Assembly (NCBI GenBank): GCA_037043015.1
Contig: CM073329.1
Coordinates: forward strand, 10,928,648 to 10,992,647
Direction: 5' to 3'
From: Bryum argenteum
Lineage: Eukaryota > Streptophyta > Bryopsida > Bryales > Bryaceae
DNA: 64,000 nt
Positions 23,979 through 36,180 of this stretch are shown piece after piece (position 1 is the first letter of the stretch; each line of letters starts with the position of its first letter). The translations under genes were made by a program, and so were the position numbers. The notes below the pieces were generated by a model. The model ran no database searches. It worked only from the letters and a program-made list of their open reading frames with translations, and was not told the DNA's origin.

Positions 23979-24224
23979 TATTATCTTCACTTTAAAGTGA
24001 AAATTTCATGTTGGTTTTTGTAGCATGTTTTACGCACTAAAACATTATGATCTCACAATTTATAAGGTCTCATGAGTCAAGTCTTAGTCGACATGATCTT
24101 AAACAAGCCTTTTACAAGTTTGTACGGTTGAGATCTTAATTGCTATTCTTATTTTTATTCACATCACTTTCCTCAAAAATGAGTTTTTGGCTCAGAATAC
24201 CTCCAATGACTTCTAGGGGTCAAA

Positions 24225-24742
24225 GCTAATTGAGACTCAAAATGGGTTTTAGCAATTTTGTGTAGCTTAGATGAAAGGGTTAGAAGTAATAATTTTGCCT
24301 AAAACTTATATCGGGTGCTCTTTATAGTGCAAAGTGTATGTGGTAAAATCTGCAACATCAAACTCCAGTTTTTGAGTCTTCTAGGACAATCCTTGGGTTG
24401 CAAGCCAAAATGGGGCAGCATTACTTAAGTTACAAAGTCACCCAAGTCAAGAAAAATACCAAACCTACAAAGGTAGCCTCTGAAAATTACATAACCAATC
24501 TTTATAGTGGCCAAAAAACTTGAAAGATAAAATTTTGGATGTTACAATCTCTCAAATGGTAATCATCCAAAAGTAAAATTTTCAAACAATAATTAAAAAT
24601 AATCTTGGGTACAATATCTTACGATTGAAAGTATAAAAGAAGGAAAAAATAAATGGTTCATACCCAAAGGAGTGCATAGAGGCATAAATCACATTTTGAG
24701 GTTTCAAACTTCCAAAAAACACCAAGAAGCTCTAGTGGTTAA
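24225..24742. mobile_element. Diverged TTAA subfamily T2 copy
   Basis: The interior follows the T2 order (AATTTTGCCTAAAAC, then GTGCTCTTTATAGTGCAAAG and GTGTATGTGGTAAAAT). The right end CTCTAGTGGTTAA is a worn T2 tip. The left end, near TTCTAGGGGTCAAA, is too degraded to place exactly. Confidence 0.45.
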
Positions 24743-24919
24743 TTTACTTAAGTTCACAACTAGCAACCCTACAAGGTCTTCAATGGTACCCCACCTAAAA
24801 ACACTTTTAGATTGAAGAAGCTACTTCGACACATCAAGTCCTCCTAGAAATTATTTTTAAGGGTAAATTCAAAACTTGAAGCAAAATTATAGTCTTATTC
24901 CCCCGGAATAAAAAAATTA

Positions 24920-25021
24920 CTCCCTCTGTCCCATTCATATTGTCCAGTAGGTTCTCTCAAATCTACCTCACAATGTAGATTTGAGAGAATCTATTGGACA
25001 ATATAAATGGGACGGAGGGAG
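24920..25021. mobile_element. Stowaway (Tc1/mariner) MITE
   Basis: It starts CTCCCTCTGTCCCATTCATA and ends TAAATGGGACGGAGGGAG, flanked by TA on both sides. At 102 bp it is almost one long hairpin. The CTCCCTCCGTCCC terminus and TA target are the textbook signs of the plant Stowaway family. Confidence 0.95.
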
Positions 25022-25107
25022 TACATTAAAAACATCACTCTCTTTTTCACGCAATTTTAATTTCTAAAATATGAACCTTATTATTTTTATTTATCTTATC
25101 AGTTCGA

Positions 25108-25595
25108 TTAACCCCTAAATGTCCCAAACTATTTTGAGTCAATAAATGCATTCAAATAAAAAATGTCATATATGAAAATGAAGGTAACTCAACACAACAA
25201 TTTTATAGTAGAGTTATTGTAGATGATGTTAACCAAATTTTGAGGCATGAAGCCTCATACATTTGAAGTTGTTGAGATTCATCTTAAGATCACACTTGTC
25301 CAAAAAATATTCATGAAAATTTAGTTTTGTGTCCACATAATTCGCTTGTAATGGTAAAACATGCCTCATGTTGTAAAATCCAAAACCAAAAGTTGCCTTC
25401 ACTAAAATGCATGACAATAATTCATACTTCATAATGTAGTTTGCAATTTTCACCACACAAACTAGACTTGATTTGGGACCTCATCCAAGTGATTGCGTCA
25501 AAAACATAGTTTCGATGAAGAAGTTACATGGCTCTTCAAAGTTTCAACCATACAGAACTACGACATTGGGGACATTGGGGACGTTTAGGAGTTAA
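25108..25595. mobile_element. TTAA-flanked element, subfamily T5 (488 bp)
   Basis: Left end TTAACCCCTAAATGTCCCAA, right end TTGGGGACGTTTAGGAGTTAA (tips pair over about 18 bp). The interior resembles 33000-33252 and parts of 17715-17960 and 53500-53760, for example a GACTTGATTTGGGACC-like stretch. Non-coding. Confidence 0.7.
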
Positions 25596-26170
25596 TTGAG
25601 AGTGATAATAGTCTACTAGAACATTGTAAACAATGAAATAAGCATAAACTATAAAGATGAGATCTTACCATAAAGGTAGACTAAATATTCTCTACACAAA
25701 GTATAATCATGTTGATTACACATCAACATAAATAACAAGAATTAAGTACACTCCGTGAATGATCTTGTTCTTCATTGCCATTTATCTAGCCTGATATGAC
25801 TATTAGGGAGTAACAAAAACACAAAGCTTCAAAGATCGGTTTTGATTTTCTTTCATTCTTTAACATTTAGTCAAAAACATGCCCACCCTAAAGAAAAGTA
25901 TTTTCATTTAACAAAAATTAAAGTGAAAGACTAGACCCCAAAGTGAAAAACTAGACCCCAAAGTGAAAGACTAGACACCAAAATGGAGTCCACCGCTACA
26001 TCAAATCAATCTAATCAATGTCTTCTCCAGCCACCTCCATACAAGCACCTCCTCTAGGTACTTCCGTAATATCACCTCCCCATCCAGTTCCATAATATCA
26101 CCTCCCCACCCAGTTCAATGGTATCACCTCCCTCAGAGTACAGTACAGTATCACCCCCTCCAAGGAAGGC
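25596..26170. other. Intergenic DNA with two short tandem arrays before the carrier gene
   Basis: At about 25920-25985 the unit AAAGTGAAAGACTAGACCCC is repeated three times. At 26040-26160 there are degenerate units around ATATCACCTCCCCA, related in motif to the minisatellites at 16560 and 43115. The second array lies just upstream of the carrier's TATA-like site, so it sits in the promoter. Confidence 0.6.
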
Positions 26171-26179
26171 ACTTTTCCA

Positions 26180-26186
26180 TATAAAC
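26180..26186 (+). promoter_or_regulatory. TATA-like box of the mitochondrial carrier gene
   Basis: TATAAAC lies about 340 bp before the ATG at 26528, in a sharp change from repeats to GC-richer leader. It predicts transcription starting near 26210 with a leader of about 300 bases. Inferred from position and sequence only. Confidence 0.4.
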
Positions 26187-26527
26187 GGCGAAGAAGGCGA
26201 AACGAAATCAATGTAGAAGAACAGTCCGTCGATACTCTTCGATACTCACAGAAGAGGAGAATTCAGTGCTCTCAGTGCCAGTGCGCAGCGTCGCGCCGTT
26301 CCAGAGTGTGCCAAGTGTGTAGATGCAGGGAGTGTGCGCGGCACAAGCCCCCACTCGCACCGCACAATAGCAAAAAACCCACAAACCCAACAATTCCATT
26401 ACCTTCCAATCCCACAACCCTAATGGACTGCTTCCGCAATGGCACTCCTCGCTCCTTCTAAGCCTCCACACTTCCAAGCCTTCCAATCCCTCCTGAATCC
26501 CCTGTTTTAGGTCTACTTTCCCGTTTT

Positions 26528-29500
26528 ATGGCGGAGGGGGTAGCCGCAGACTTGCGAGAACGCCCATTCCTCGCTCCCAAACCCGCAGCTCATCGCTATG
26601 GTGAGGACCCACCCGCGAAGATGGTGATGCCGGAGCGGGAGCCAGCCTCTGAGCAGCTTCACGATGGGCTAGGGTTCGGGCAATGGATGCTGGCAGGCTC
26701 AGTGGCAGGCATGGTGGAGCACATGGCAATGTTCCCCGTCGACCTCGTGAAGACGCGCATGCAAATGGTCCAAAGCGCAGGCGGCTCGGCGCATCGGACT
26801 GTCTACAAGGCCTTCTTCCACATCGTCAAGAAAGAGGGTCCGCAGGGATTGTACCGGGGGATTGGCGCCATGGGCCTCGGTGCTGGCCCTGCGCATGCCG
26901 TCTACTTCGCAGCGTACGAGTCTCTCAAGGAGCATCTCGGGGGCAATCGCGCGGGCTATCACCCTTTTGCCCATGCTCTTGCTGGCGCTGGCGCTACTAT
27001 TGCGAGTGACGCGGTTTTTACCCCCATGGACGTTGTCAAGCAACGCCTGCAGCTCCGCCACAGCCCCTATCATGGTACCTTGGATTGTATCAAGAAAACC
27101 ATGCAAGAAGACGGAATTTCGGCGTTTTACAAGAGTTATCGTACCACTGTTGTTATGAACATCCCATTTACAGCTGTTCATTTCGCTGCTTATGAAGCCG
27201 GCAAGAATGTAAGCCACCGTAATTTCCCTCTGTTGCTACAGTTCTGCTGCTTTTTGTCCTCAATTTTGATCCACGGGATTCTGAGCACTCGGGGATCTTT
27301 CCAGCTTTGGGAATATGAATCGGTTAAGCGGTTACGTGAGGACGAGTGTTTGGGCAATTTGAATGAGAAATTTCCTGTAGTAGTTGGTTGATCTTTATGA
27401 AGTATTGCTTACAGATTGAAATGTACCGTCGATCTCCTTCTCGGGAATGTTCAGTAGCTAAACTTGAGAGATTGGAGAGGGAGGACTGGTACGATCGTGT
27501 TTGTCTTGCTTGCTGCTCTTGTTGGTTCTTCGGAGGTCTCCTGGTTTTTGATTCTAGTGGATCGCTCGAAAGTACTCAGTGCAGATTACCTTCAGTTCAA
27601 TAGTTGGCCGATCTCTGTGAAGGATTGCTCACAGACTGAATTTTACCGCCACTTCATTTTTGATCTTCGTCTCGCAGCTAGAATCGAGAGCTTCTACCGA
27701 TATTTCAACCATCACAGAGCAGATTCTGGCATCGCTTGCCGCTCTTGTAGTCCTGTGGTTCCTTCTGAGGTCTTATATTCTTCAGTTTTAGTGGATCGCT
27801 CGAGAGAGTACTTGCTCTTCTTTTCTGCTTCTGATCCAGTACTGGATTTTTTTAGCGGTCAAAGTCGAGTTCGGCTCTGTCTGTTCTGCGTTGATCTTGA
27901 GCTAGTTTTCTTCGTAGCTATCTCAACTCCATTGATCGTGATTTCGTTTCTTCAGAACCATTTTCGATCAAGTATCGTGGAACTCGCCCTTTCGATTCTG
28001 ATCATCTCAATTCTGAGACAAGTGCTTGTTCTGTGCTAGATCGTGGTTGGGTCGCAGTTTGCAAGCACTTGTCAGTCCATATTCCTGTCCTTCGCTCCCA
28101 AGTAATGGTGTTACGCAATTTAGAATTTGAGCTGTTAGCGAGCCTTACTTGGATGGATCGGGGTTGTTGTTGATTTTGTGAAATCGTGGTGTAGCTACAG
28201 ATTTGTGGATTCAATAGGGATCCATCAGCAGTCGTTTAAGCTTGTGTATTTGTTATCAAATATTCTGTTGTAATGCACGTCTTAACGATTTACGGGTGAT
28301 TATCATTGCAGGTTTTAGCAGACATTTATCCGCAGTACGCAGATGAGGAACATTTTTTGGTGCACATTACAGCCGGTGGAGCCGCTGGGGCTTTAGCTAG
28401 TGCAGTCACAACCCCACTCGACGTAATCAAGACAAGATTGCAATGCCAGGTTAGTCATACTTGTTCTCATACCAATTGCTAGTTTACAAATAAAACTTAA
28501 GCCAGTGGAATCTTTCTCAGATGATCACGAATATTGGAATATTGTCAACCAGTCTTTTCTTTCTTTCTTTCTTCGAACGGCAAGGGTGACATATCTATCT
28601 AATCAGAAACAGTCGGATTCGCTGGACTAAAGAATCATTTGCCACACCTACTTACTGTGGGTGAAAAAATCATCGATCGTGCAAGACCAATGCATGTGAT
28701 TGGTGAACAGTGAAAGATACCTCGAAAGCTACAGAATATCATGAAAGTTGAATTCCTGTGGCCCACCGAATATTATGTATTTGGTGCGAATCGTTCCTTT
28801 CAACTGTCTGAACCCATCAACGGTTGCTCAGTGTAGCTTGTACTAGCTGCTTTCCCTTTTCACCTGAGCCCATCACTCTAGTATAATAATATTAATTAGT
28901 GTATAGCGGTACAATAATTGATTCGTACACCTTTTCACTCAACCATCTTTACTCATCAAAGAGGTGCAATCTTATACACATTGTTCGGTAAACTTTGTAT
29001 AGCACTTACAAATACATTCTGTACCCCCACAGTAATTAACTTCACCAGTGTAGTTTTTGAATCCGGTCATTAATTTCACCTGAGTTTGAGTTCTTATGAA
29101 CTACCGAGTACTCTAGTAATGCTGATTGGTTTGCGTTGAATGAAAAAACCTTTGTCCTCTTCAGAGAGGAGCAATCTTATATGCATTGTTGGTTTACTTT
29201 TTCATGTACGTTATAACATCTATTGAATCCTACAGTAAGCAATGCCGTGGTACTGTCTCTACTAATTTGAATCTTGGGCAGCATTAGCTCCTACACCAAC
29301 TTGAAACTGTTCGTGATCATCACTTCATCGTTGTTATAACATCTAGCTTCGATTAGCTTGGACCAGGTTGACTGATGGGTTTTACATTGGCAGGGTGTAA
29401 ATGGATCCGACAGATACGCAACGGGATCCGTATTGGCAGCAGCTCGCAGTATAGTAAAACGAGAAGGAACAAAGTCTCTATGGAGGGGGATGACACCTCG

Positions 29501-29603
29501 AATTCTCTTCCACACACCCGCAGCAGCAATCTGTTGGTCGACGTATGAAGCCGGCAAGAGTTTTCTACAACGATGGAACGATGATCAAATTTCGAAGCAG
29601 TAA
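26528..29603 (+). CDS. MIT: Mitoferrin-type mitochondrial iron carrier, 3 exons
   Basis: This is a six-helix mitochondrial carrier of the inner membrane. Its closest relatives known to me are plant mitochondrial iron transporters (MIT1/MIT2) and mitoferrins. Exons: 26528-27208, 28312-28449 and 29394-29603; all are phase 0 and give 342 residues against about 330 in Arabidopsis. Three carrier repeats are visible, each with the Px(D/E)xx(K/R) signature: FPVDLVKTRMQ, FTPMDVVKQRLQL and TPLDVIKTRLQCQ. Conserved helix stretches include GSVAGMVEHMAMFPVD and GAGATIASDAVFTPMD. The role is inferred by family: moving ferrous iron into the matrix for Fe-S cluster and haem synthesis. The N-terminal 40 residues before the first helix are unlike other carriers and Pro-rich. 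Another SLC25 substrate cannot be excluded, but the MIT-like sequence pattern is strong. Confidence 0.92.
27380..27830. repeat. Tandem duplication of about 215 bp in intron 1 of the carrier gene
   Basis: The block around TAGTTGGTTGATCTTTATGA (27382) recurs diverged at about 27602 (TAGTTGGCCGATCTCTGTGA). Both copies end in a GTGGATCGCTCGA string (27559 and 27790). The long frame across it is by-product of the duplication; flanking splice sites at 27209 and 28311 are clean. Confidence 0.6.
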
Positions 29604-30540
29604 AACAAAAACTCACTTCTCCCCTTCCTTTTTTCTCATCACCATCACAACACTACTCCCCTTTATCGATCATCACTGGGTCAGAGCTCTCTTCTTTTTT
29701 CTTATAATTTTGAGTGGGTTGTTGATTGCTTTCTATTAGAGCCAACCAATTATCGAGGTATACAAAACAAAGATGTACCTCTTTAAGATCGATCGATCAC
29801 CTTGCCAGTAGTGTCTCTCTCTCTCTCAACGAAGAATGTAAAATATTGCTGTTTCCTATCTATACAGCCGGATTTGATCCGGAAGAAGGAGATGAGTCCT
29901 CTTAAGATCAGGACTATTTCTGATAATGATGATGTTGAAACCATCCATACAATCGAGCAATTGACGGCTTATCTTTAGAGTAATCAATAAAACCCACTGG
30001 AGTATTGGAAGAGCTGAGATCATGCTTCAGATACCAGTTATTATCTTTTTACTACTTTGTACTACTCCGGTTTTCTTTTTAAGAGTTCTGATGCTCAGAA
30101 CGGCACCTTTGATACGACGACTCAAGACTGTGTTTTACGATCATGTGATTTTTGATTTCGATTCTGTAGCTGGTTTTGCAATTACGAGGTATTTCATGGC
30201 GTTCTTAAGTTCATCTCTATCATAGGTGACTGAATTGAATCTAGTCTGTTTCTCATGTCAAGTGAGGAAAGGCTTTCAAGAGTGATGGGGGTTTTGTTGA
30301 GTTTCATCAGTTGTTTTGGTAGTATATTTTTAACTCAAAAGAAGTGTTTGCATCTTGGTTGATGATAAAGAATGGTTATATGTTCCGAAAGAGAGATTTA
30401 GAGAAAAAATACTATGCCTAGAGAAGAAATTTGACACAATGATAAGTGAGATTCAAGTGTTTATTTATGTTTGTGGTCATAACAACAATGATGAAATTAT
30501 CATCTCTCTGCACCGAGGACTTTTAAGGGTATTCATTAGA
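29604..30540. other. 3' flank of the mitochondrial carrier gene
   Basis: The first part is the likely 3' UTR. It holds a CTCTCTCTCTC stretch near 29814 and no further gene I can support. Confidence 0.4.
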
Positions 30541-30553
30541 TGAAATTCACCTC

Positions 30554-30765
30554 GACTACTTCTATAAACATAAACAATAAGAAGTACACCTCAACTACTT
30601 TTATAAACAAAACAATTAGAAGTTCATGCTTTTAACTACTTTTATAAACAAAACAATTAGAAGTTCATGCTTTTAACTACTTTTATAAACAAAACAATTA
30701 GAAGTTCATGCTTTTAACTACTTTTATAAACAAAACAATTAGAAGTTCATGCTTTTACAAGTATC
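30554..30765. repeat. Tandem array of a 41-bp unit, about five copies
   Basis: The unit starts CTACTTTTATAAACAAAACA and contains AATTAGAAGTTCATGC. The first copy is diverged (39 bp); the later ones are almost identical, so the expansion is recent. Confidence 0.9.
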
Positions 30766-30837
30766 GCAATGATCCTACATTCCAAACATTCACACTTGGT
30801 CTTGCTATTGCAGCACCTATTAACAAAAATCATCGAA

Positions 30838-30960
30838 ATTTAACCTCCTAAAAGAGAAGCTCTATAGTGACCCTCTAAACGGCCATATATGAAATCATCA
30901 AAATTTAACCCCTAAAGGAGAAGCTCTATAGTGGCCCTCAAAATATTGCTTTTCCTTTTC
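30838..30960. repeat. Twofold 66-bp duplication with TTAACCCCTAAA tip
   Basis: AATTTAACCTCCTAAAAGAG and AATTTAACCCCTAAAGGAGA each start a segment with GAAGCTCTATAGTG and CCTC. A third relative lies at about 11930 (TTTACCCCTAAAGAGAAGCT). They look like left ends of another TTAA-type subfamily without a recognisable right end. Confidence 0.5.
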
Positions 30961-31559
30961 ATAACAAGCAGAAAGAACCTATTTGTCCAACTTTGAACGC
31001 TATGATCTCACAAACAGGGAGGAATTTGAGTCCAAGATTTGGTGTCCCTGTTCCTATACAAGATTAGTACAAGATCTCACAGTTACACACTCCAAAATCT
31101 GCCATAAAATGAAAAATCTCACCTTGCAGTGAAAGAAGGTAATTTTGAGGGCAAAACATGCAAATAGTGCCATGAAACTTTAAGGTGTATGAAAAATGAA
31201 CGTTGAAGATTTGTTTCCTTTTCTCGGTATCTAGCCATATCAGAAAACTTCATTCTTTAGCCTTTCTACATTCTACTCAAATAAAAAGTGTGAGTATGAA
31301 AATCACCATGAATGATTCATGAGTGGGGCCAATGATTCATACGCAAAAGCTTGCAATTGGATTCAAAGAGTTCCGCACTTTCAAGTCAACATCTCAATAA
31401 TGATGCACATACATTTCTTTTTCAAGGTGGAGTGTGCGCGCTGGAAGCTTTCTTGCGTCCACCACACTCCTTTCAGTTCTCATGCATGCTCATATCATAC
31501 CCAAACCACATGGACCTCCATCCGTCGTTGTCCCGTGGAAACTCCCCTTCTCAGGTACT

Positions 31560-31866
31560 TTAACCCGTAAACGCCCAAAATTGGATCACAACATCTTTCG
31601 GACTTGGGCATCGTGAATGAACCAATCAATGATGAGCTTGCAACCTCCTACAAGGTTATATACAACCCCAACCTACCTACCTACCTACCAACCACAATCC
31701 TTTTAACCCACAAGATCACTCGTACAAATTGTGAAATTTCATTTTTTGAATGCATCATAAGAAGGTGACCAGCTTGACATCAAAATATAAGTGAAAAGTT
31801 GAGTACTATGGAAGATTCTGTTGGAAAAAAAAGCCCCTCCGGCTTGCTTGGGCGCCTGCGGGTTAA
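31560..31866. mobile_element. TTAA-flanked MITE, subfamily T4 (307 bp)
   Basis: Left end TTAACCCGTAAACGCCCAAA, right end TTGGGCGCCTGCGGGTTAA. The interior matches 11472-11800 inverted and has a CCTACCTACCTACC run. Non-coding. Confidence 0.75.
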
Positions 31867-34800
31867 ATTGATGGGTGAGCACTCCCTAGACGAGAACCAT
31901 GTACTCTATTTTGGCCATAGAAGAAAACCATGTACTCTACGGCACAAAGAGGGCATGACGCTTTTGTGGGTGAAGTGTGCCAATTCTGTACTTTCTCGGG
32001 TCTTCATGATGGTATGTAAGGCCAGACATATCCACATCATAGCCGAGGACTTAAAAAATTAAAATTAAAAATAATTTTTTTCTTAAAAAAAAAAAAAAGC
32101 AAAAAAAAAAACAATGAGAGCCTCGAAATATAGCATTTGTGCTTATGTAAAAAGAGTATATTCATGCTTGGTTTACCTCTTAGAAAGGGACCGAAGTTTC
32201 TATCTATCTATAGGGGAGTACGCAATTCTTTTCTTTTTTATTCAAATTTTTTCAAAAAAAAAATTAATAAAAAATAAAAAATATATAATTTAAAAAAATT
32301 AATTATTTTTTACTTTTTTTTCTTTCTAACATGGCCCTAAGTACCTCACAGAGGGTCAGTCTAAAGCTGTAGAGTGAGGGTGATATCCGGGTGTGACTGC
32401 TCATCTTCTTAAAACAATTATTGAAAGGGCCTTAGGTTGTCAAAGTTTGAATTGAGACAACTCAAAGGTTCATTCAAGGGAGGGTTGGTAGCTTTCCTTG
32501 TCATTGAGCGTTATGTCAAGTTTACCCCTAGTAAGAGCCCATATAAACATTTTTTAAGGATGATTGAATATTGAGGAGTTCTACTTGTTTTATATAAATT
32601 TTTTTTTTTGGAATTCATTTTTGCTTCTCAAAAGTTTGGTGAGTTGGGAATCACATTCAATTTACAGAACCTTGTTTGGAATTATCAATTGTTCATACCA
32701 AGCCTTCAAACTCTAAAACTAAATCTATGTCATATCTTCAATACATTTTTTATTTTGTCAAAGTTTCTACCACATGAACTAGACTCAAATCGGAACCCAT
32801 TTCAAGAAGAAAAAAGTCGAAGTCCAATGGTGGATGAAGGAGATATAGGTTTTTTCATTGTAGAAACATCATCGCAAATCCAATACAAAAGTCATTCGGA
32901 TCAAAAATCTTCCAACTAGAAAGTTGTCAGCTTTCCTTTTAAGATCATAATTCTATAAGAAAATTTCAAAAAAACCATTATTCTGATTTTCAATAATTGC
33001 CATACATTGGCAAAACACGACCCATGTTTGAAAACTCAAAATCAAGTGTTGTTTTTATTAAAATGCATTCCATTTATTCTTACTTCATTGTATGGGTCTG
33101 TAAATTTTACGGCACAAACTTAACTTAGATTGGGACCCAACCCAAGTATTTTCATCCAAACAAACTCCGGATACAGGAAGTTATGGCCCTTTAAAGTTTC
33201 TTGCCCTTCATCCACAATGTCGTTTTTGACATTTGACACGTTTAGGGGTTAATATTACCTTCTTTTAGGGCAAGGTGAGGATTTTCACTTTGATGTGTTT
33301 AAAGCATGTACCCATGGAATCGAATATTTAACTTGTACTTCATTGTACAACTAATTTTAGATTAGAATCTCTTTGTGTTTTTGAGATCATAATGTTCAAA
33401 GTTCAAGCATTTTTTTTTTTTTTTTCAAAAGAGAAAGCAATGTTTTGGATTCCGAAAGTACACTTGTGGGAGTAAAATCTGATGTGAGGCTCTTCAAAAT
33501 CTTCTTCCTAGACAAGTCATTATTTATGTAGATTTTACTCTTGGAGAATATAGAAAACCTAGTGAAAAGCTTGATTCTTCAAATGGGGTATGTTGAGATT
33601 CGAATTCAAAGGCCCATTATTTACCATAAAAGAGGTTTGTGAAAAATAATCTACATTGAATTTAAATATTGAGAACATGCCTTGGTATCCTTTTTACCCC
33701 CTGAATGCCCAAGGGGTCATTTTATCATAGAAACAAGTTGTATCTTCATTATTATCAATGATAAATGAAGTAATATATTTAGATCTCTATCTAGTATATT
33801 AGAATTTTGAGTCTTTAATCACGTCTAATATACAAGGTTCTATATGGGTTCAAACATTTCTTTCATTTGTCCTCAAACACAAACTTAGTAAGACTTGATT
33901 ACTAATGAAATACTTATTGTACACTAGTAATCATGGTATATGATAATTGCTCGTCCACCCTGAGAGGGGTTAATAGTCCTACGTCATTGTTGTTATGTCC
34001 CGTGGGCATATCATCAAGGGTAGGTCGAACGGGCATTTTATTCACACCTACAACTCTACAAGGGTTTGGTGTTCTTATTTATTTATTGATAATTGGTCGT
34101 TTCAAATATTACATATGATCCTAGCGATTTGTATCAATTCTTAACTACTAATAATGAAAAGTACAAGCTCAATTCTAATTTTTTAACTTCTTGACCCTTG
34201 AATGCTCATGCCCTTTTGTGTCACTCAAAAACCTCTCGAGAAGCTTATTGCACAAGATCAAAAGATTGGTTAAAAAACTTAAGAGTTCAAACTTTGAGTC
34301 AAAAGGTCTTGAAGAGACTTCTCCTTATTAATTCTTTAATTCATGAAATTGTTTGATATCTTAAGGTTTGGCCATACAAATTTGGGTTGCATGGTTTGAA
34401 GAATTTGAGGCTATAGATAAGTACATAGAGTAAAAAGAACCTCATTCCATTCAGTGAATGATGAAGGTTCATATAAGGTGCACATTAGTTGAAATTCTCA
34501 TACTTTAGGAATCACCAACAAATCATCAATGAATTTTTAAACCAATAGTGTCTTGAATGCATGGTGGACTCTTGGACGACTTAAAACAAGTCCTTAAGCT
34601 ATATTAGCACTAGAAGTAATAAAAAGCTTGGCCCTAGAAAGGGCAAGGGCCACGTCTATGTTTAAGAATGTTTAAGGAAGTGCCCCTCCCTCAAAAAACA
34701 TGATTTTTTCGACTCCCATAAAGTCGATCTACATTCGTAATTTTTTATTTGCAATACATGCTTTAAGAGAACATTATGTTTGGTGTATATGGTAATACAC

Positions 34801-35131
34801 TTGATGAAGTATGATTGTTAAAAAAAATAAAATGGTTTACCACTTGACTTCAAATTTTATTTGAAATACTACATTATGATGAGTATATTGATGGACATCA
34901 TTTTCCTCTCATATATAAAAAACTCTCAATAAAAAATCATTAAATTACTTTTTAGTCACTCCATCGGTGATGTCATAACGCTCTTTTTACCATGATTAAG
35001 ATAAATATATAGATACTATACGCGCCCTTTCAATGTCAAGAAGAGGATTTTTTGAAAATATAAAAGTACTATACGCTTCCAAAAGTAATTATGACTTCTT
35101 AGAAGTAGGGTGAAAAATAATACATAACTTT
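31867..35131. other. AT-rich intergenic DNA with repeat remnants, no supported gene
   Basis: No gene is supported over about 3.2 kb. Remnants include AGAAAGGGACCGAAGTTTCT at about 32183, which matches an inverted segment near 12830; a TTAA-element right end (CGTTTAGGGGTTAA) at 33239-33252 with a T5-like interior before it; and the dispersed repeat at 33945. There are several A/T tracts near 32080-32320. Confidence 0.45.
33945..34085. repeat. Dispersed repeat, copy 2 (partner at 15755-15870)
   Basis: Same orientation and order as 15755-15870, sharing CGTGGGCATATCATCAAGGG and GTCGAACGGGCAT. Class unknown. Confidence 0.55.
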
Positions 35132-35363
35132 TCAACCCTCGACAATCCTTGATGCAAAATACTTTTAAGTTTTTTTATAAATCCACTAATTGATAGATTC
35201 AACTATAAGACCTCAAACCCAACTCAACTATTTACTCACATGTCAAATCTCAACAATTAATTCCACTTCATTTGTGAGATCATAATGAGAAAGAATGGTT
35301 GATATTTTTTCCTCTTGAAACCTCAAAAACCCATTTTGGCTTTTTTGGACCTTTAGGGGTTAA
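35132..35363. mobile_element. TTAA-flanked MITE, subfamily T1, diverged
   Basis: Left end TCAACCCTCGACAATCCTTG, right end GGACCTTTAGGGGTTAA. The interior follows T1 (AACTATAAGACCTCAAACCC and GAGATCATAATGAGAAAGAA) with many changes. At 232 bp it is shorter than intact copies. Confidence 0.6.
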
Positions 35364-36050
35364 AAATTACTTAGCCTTTGAATTTATAGTAATCTAATTA
35401 ACCCTCTTAGATTATTTTTTGATGATTACATTAAATAGCAATCCTACAGAGTAATATAAGCTTCTAGTATGTAAGATTCTATTTCCCAATTTATCATTGA
35501 AAAAAATCTTAATAATTTTAATACCTAATTCATAATGTGTATAGATTTCTTCATCATTGTTTAAAAAAAAATACATTGGTTATTTTTTTAGAATTAACTA
35601 ATTTTTTACTCTAAGAATACCAAAAAAATTAGGTAAGAATTTCTATCTTAAAATTAATATTCAAGCAATAAGTTTGCGATCTAATATTTGAGAATTTATT
35701 TATTTTATCAATCAACATCACAAGAATAACAAGGTATTTTTACTATGAGTGTGATTATGTTGCTTATAGCAACTCGTATGAAATAACTAAAACTTGTAAC
35801 TGTTGGTAGTCATTTAATGTGTATTTTATAATTATTTCTAATAAAATGACCGTAAAATGTTATGAAACTCATTTACAATGAATACCAATGGCCATATCCG
35901 TAATTTTATGACTACCAATAGTCACTCATTATCATTTTTGACCGATTGCTTTGTGCTCAATATGACTACATTCCAAGGAGATTCAATCAATGCGAGTTTT
36001 TTTAAAAAAGCCTCGAGAGTTTCTTTAGTCTCGGAAGTAGGGTCAAAAAA
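35364..36050. other. AT-rich region upstream of the sugar transporter
   Basis: Very AT-rich, with no coding region supported. The last 100 bases are the likely core promoter of the transporter. Confidence 0.4.
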
Positions 36051-36052
36051 TG

Positions 36053-36060
36053 TATAAAAG
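36053..36060 (+). promoter_or_regulatory. TATA box of the sugar transporter gene
   Basis: TATAAAAG lies 121 bp before the ATG at 36181, which would place transcription start near 36085 and give a leader of about 100 bases. The match to the plant TATA consensus is good. Confidence 0.55.
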
Positions 36061-36180
36061 GGTATTTCGTGTGGGCTCACTTCTTTCTGTGCTCTTATTC
36101 GCTCTACTATCTCGTGGAGTGAACTCTTACGGATTGTTTCATTGTATCGTATTTTTCTTGTTTGAGAGTTTGATACCAAG

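Noticed and set aside
27464-28039. 191-residue frame in intron 1 of the mitochondrial carrier gene
   Set aside because: It is produced by an intronic tandem duplication; flanking exons join perfectly in phase without it.
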